From Planctomycetota bacterium (GTDB lineage Bacteria; Planctomycetota; JAJSAM01; JAJVHW01): a stretch of 38,107 bases of DNA. The stretch is from positions 1 through 38,107 of the forward strand of contig JAJVHW010000151.1 in the NCBI GenBank assembly GCA_022072415.1, read 5' to 3'. The notes beneath the pieces were generated by a model, which was not told the DNA's origin, did no database searches, and was given only the letters and a program-made list of their open reading frames with translations. Position 1 is the first letter of the stretch. Each line of letters starts with the position of its first letter. Shown one piece after another: positions 37,746-38,107 of the stretch. The position numbers and the translations under genes were made by a program.

Positions 37746-37917
37746 GCGACTCCACACGTGCGAGCCGCTTGGATCGTCCTTCGGTACTGACGGGTCCGGC
37801 CCGAAGGCCTCTCAGTCCACCTCAGGCGACCCTGTGTTTGGGAGGTCTTGCGCCCCGTCTTCCACGGGAGACGAGCCATGCATATCCGGCTGTTGACCGT
37901 AGCCCCAAGGGGTTGTG
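37746..37917. other. Short intergenic stretch after the candidate immunity gene
   Basis: 172 bases between the stop at 37745 and the end of the minus-strand frame at 37918. No gene, repeat or convincing terminator is seen. Confidence 0.3.
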
Positions 37918-38037
37918 CTAGAAGGGCAACGGATCGGCTGGCTCGTCGGCGTAGACCTGCGCGTAGGTGCGCGGCGGGACCCGGAAGGTGTCAAGGTAGT
38001 TGTCGCACGCAGCGCACTCACGCTGCGCTCGTTTCGT
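37918..38037 (-). pseudogene. 3' end of a minus-strand gene after an apparent frame break
   Basis: This frame is open for 40 codons from 38037 and reads QRECAACDNYLDTFRVPPRTYAQVYADEPADPLPF before TAG. It has good host codon use but no start codon, since a TGA lies immediately upstream in frame. The frame that enters from the right edge ends at 38018, overlapping it. The simplest reading is a single gene whose 3' part has been shifted by an indel near 38020-38040. A programmed frameshift is possible, but no slippery sequence is visible. The family is not recognised. Confidence 0.35.
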
Positions 38038-38107
38038 TCATCTGCGACGCCGCCGCGGCGGCGCGTTCGGGGTTCAGCGCGACGGTCTCGATCGGTGACC
38101 AGTTGCG
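38018..38107 (-). CDS. Partial gene entering from the right edge
   Basis: 29 residues, read from the window edge: RNWSPIETVALNPERA, a run of alanines, then QMNETSAA and TGA at 38020-38018. Codon use is of host type. It overlaps by 20 bases a second minus-strand frame that appears to continue the same protein. Only the C-terminal end is visible, and no family can be named. Other frames starting at 38021 look like chance reading frames. Confidence 0.35.
   Translation of the reverse strand, partial: RNWSPIETVALNPERAAAAASQMNETSAA

Noticed and set aside
37812-38021. 69-codon minus-strand frame starting at GTG 38021
   Set aside because: It runs through the region better explained by the frame ending at 37918; its Thr/Ser/Pro/Arg-rich sequence looks like an out-of-frame reading.

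Overview
The window is very GC-rich, densely packed bacterial chromosome. The mix of genes suggests a member of the Planctomycetota: two secreted thioredoxin-like proteins with the FTGSDWCGWC/FTGTDWCHWC signature, a large kinase-ATPase-TPR protein, and a secreted protein opening with an LVNGGKLEGK-type N-terminal domain. This assignment is inference; no rRNA or other phylogenetic marker was compared, and other high-GC Gram-negative lineages remain possible. Promoters are hard to see, and several genes begin directly after a TAnnnT box with no ribosome binding site. No tRNA, rRNA, CRISPR array or intact insertion sequence was seen.

Left part (1-9450): the 3' end of queA, then ligA (NAD+-dependent DNA ligase) and a translationally coupled lipoprotein. 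These face a minus-strand pair, an LTA-synthase-like sulfatase/phosphotransferase followed by thiE. A secreted protein of unknown function and groES-groEL follow. A run of five short inverted repeats lies ahead of groES and a perfect 13-bp hairpin lies behind groEL.

Middle (9556-27875): a 1166-residue Ser/Thr kinase with an AAA-type ATPase and TPR repeats; a two-gene RND efflux system (adaptor plus permease, no outer-membrane channel gene nearby); a helical lipoprotein; a cluster of three polytopic membrane proteins (two GT-C-like, one YfhO-like); two paralogous thioredoxin-fold proteins; a BtuF-like binding protein without a signal peptide; and a CBS-pair protein.

Right part (28007-34864): a minus-strand run reading alkyladenine DNA glycosylase, a coupled membrane protein, NfeD, an SPFH/stomatin protein, and a large membrane protein with a Tim44-like region, two zinc ribbons and a TerB-like tail. 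A second YfhO-like protein diverges from this run; its annotated GTG start may be wrong.

Right edge (34865-38107): a 419-bp noncoding stretch precedes the most interesting locus. A 716-residue protein has a Pro/Cys-rich, internally duplicated N-terminus in normal host GC, joined to a C-terminal alpha/beta-hydrolase-like domain (G-W-S-R-G-A) of much lower GC. It overlaps by ATGA a 104-residue three-helix membrane protein, also of low GC. This is the architecture of a polymorphic toxin with a cognate membrane immunity protein, with an unfamiliar N-terminal delivery or display region. The window ends in the 3' end of a minus-strand gene that seems to be broken by a frameshift.
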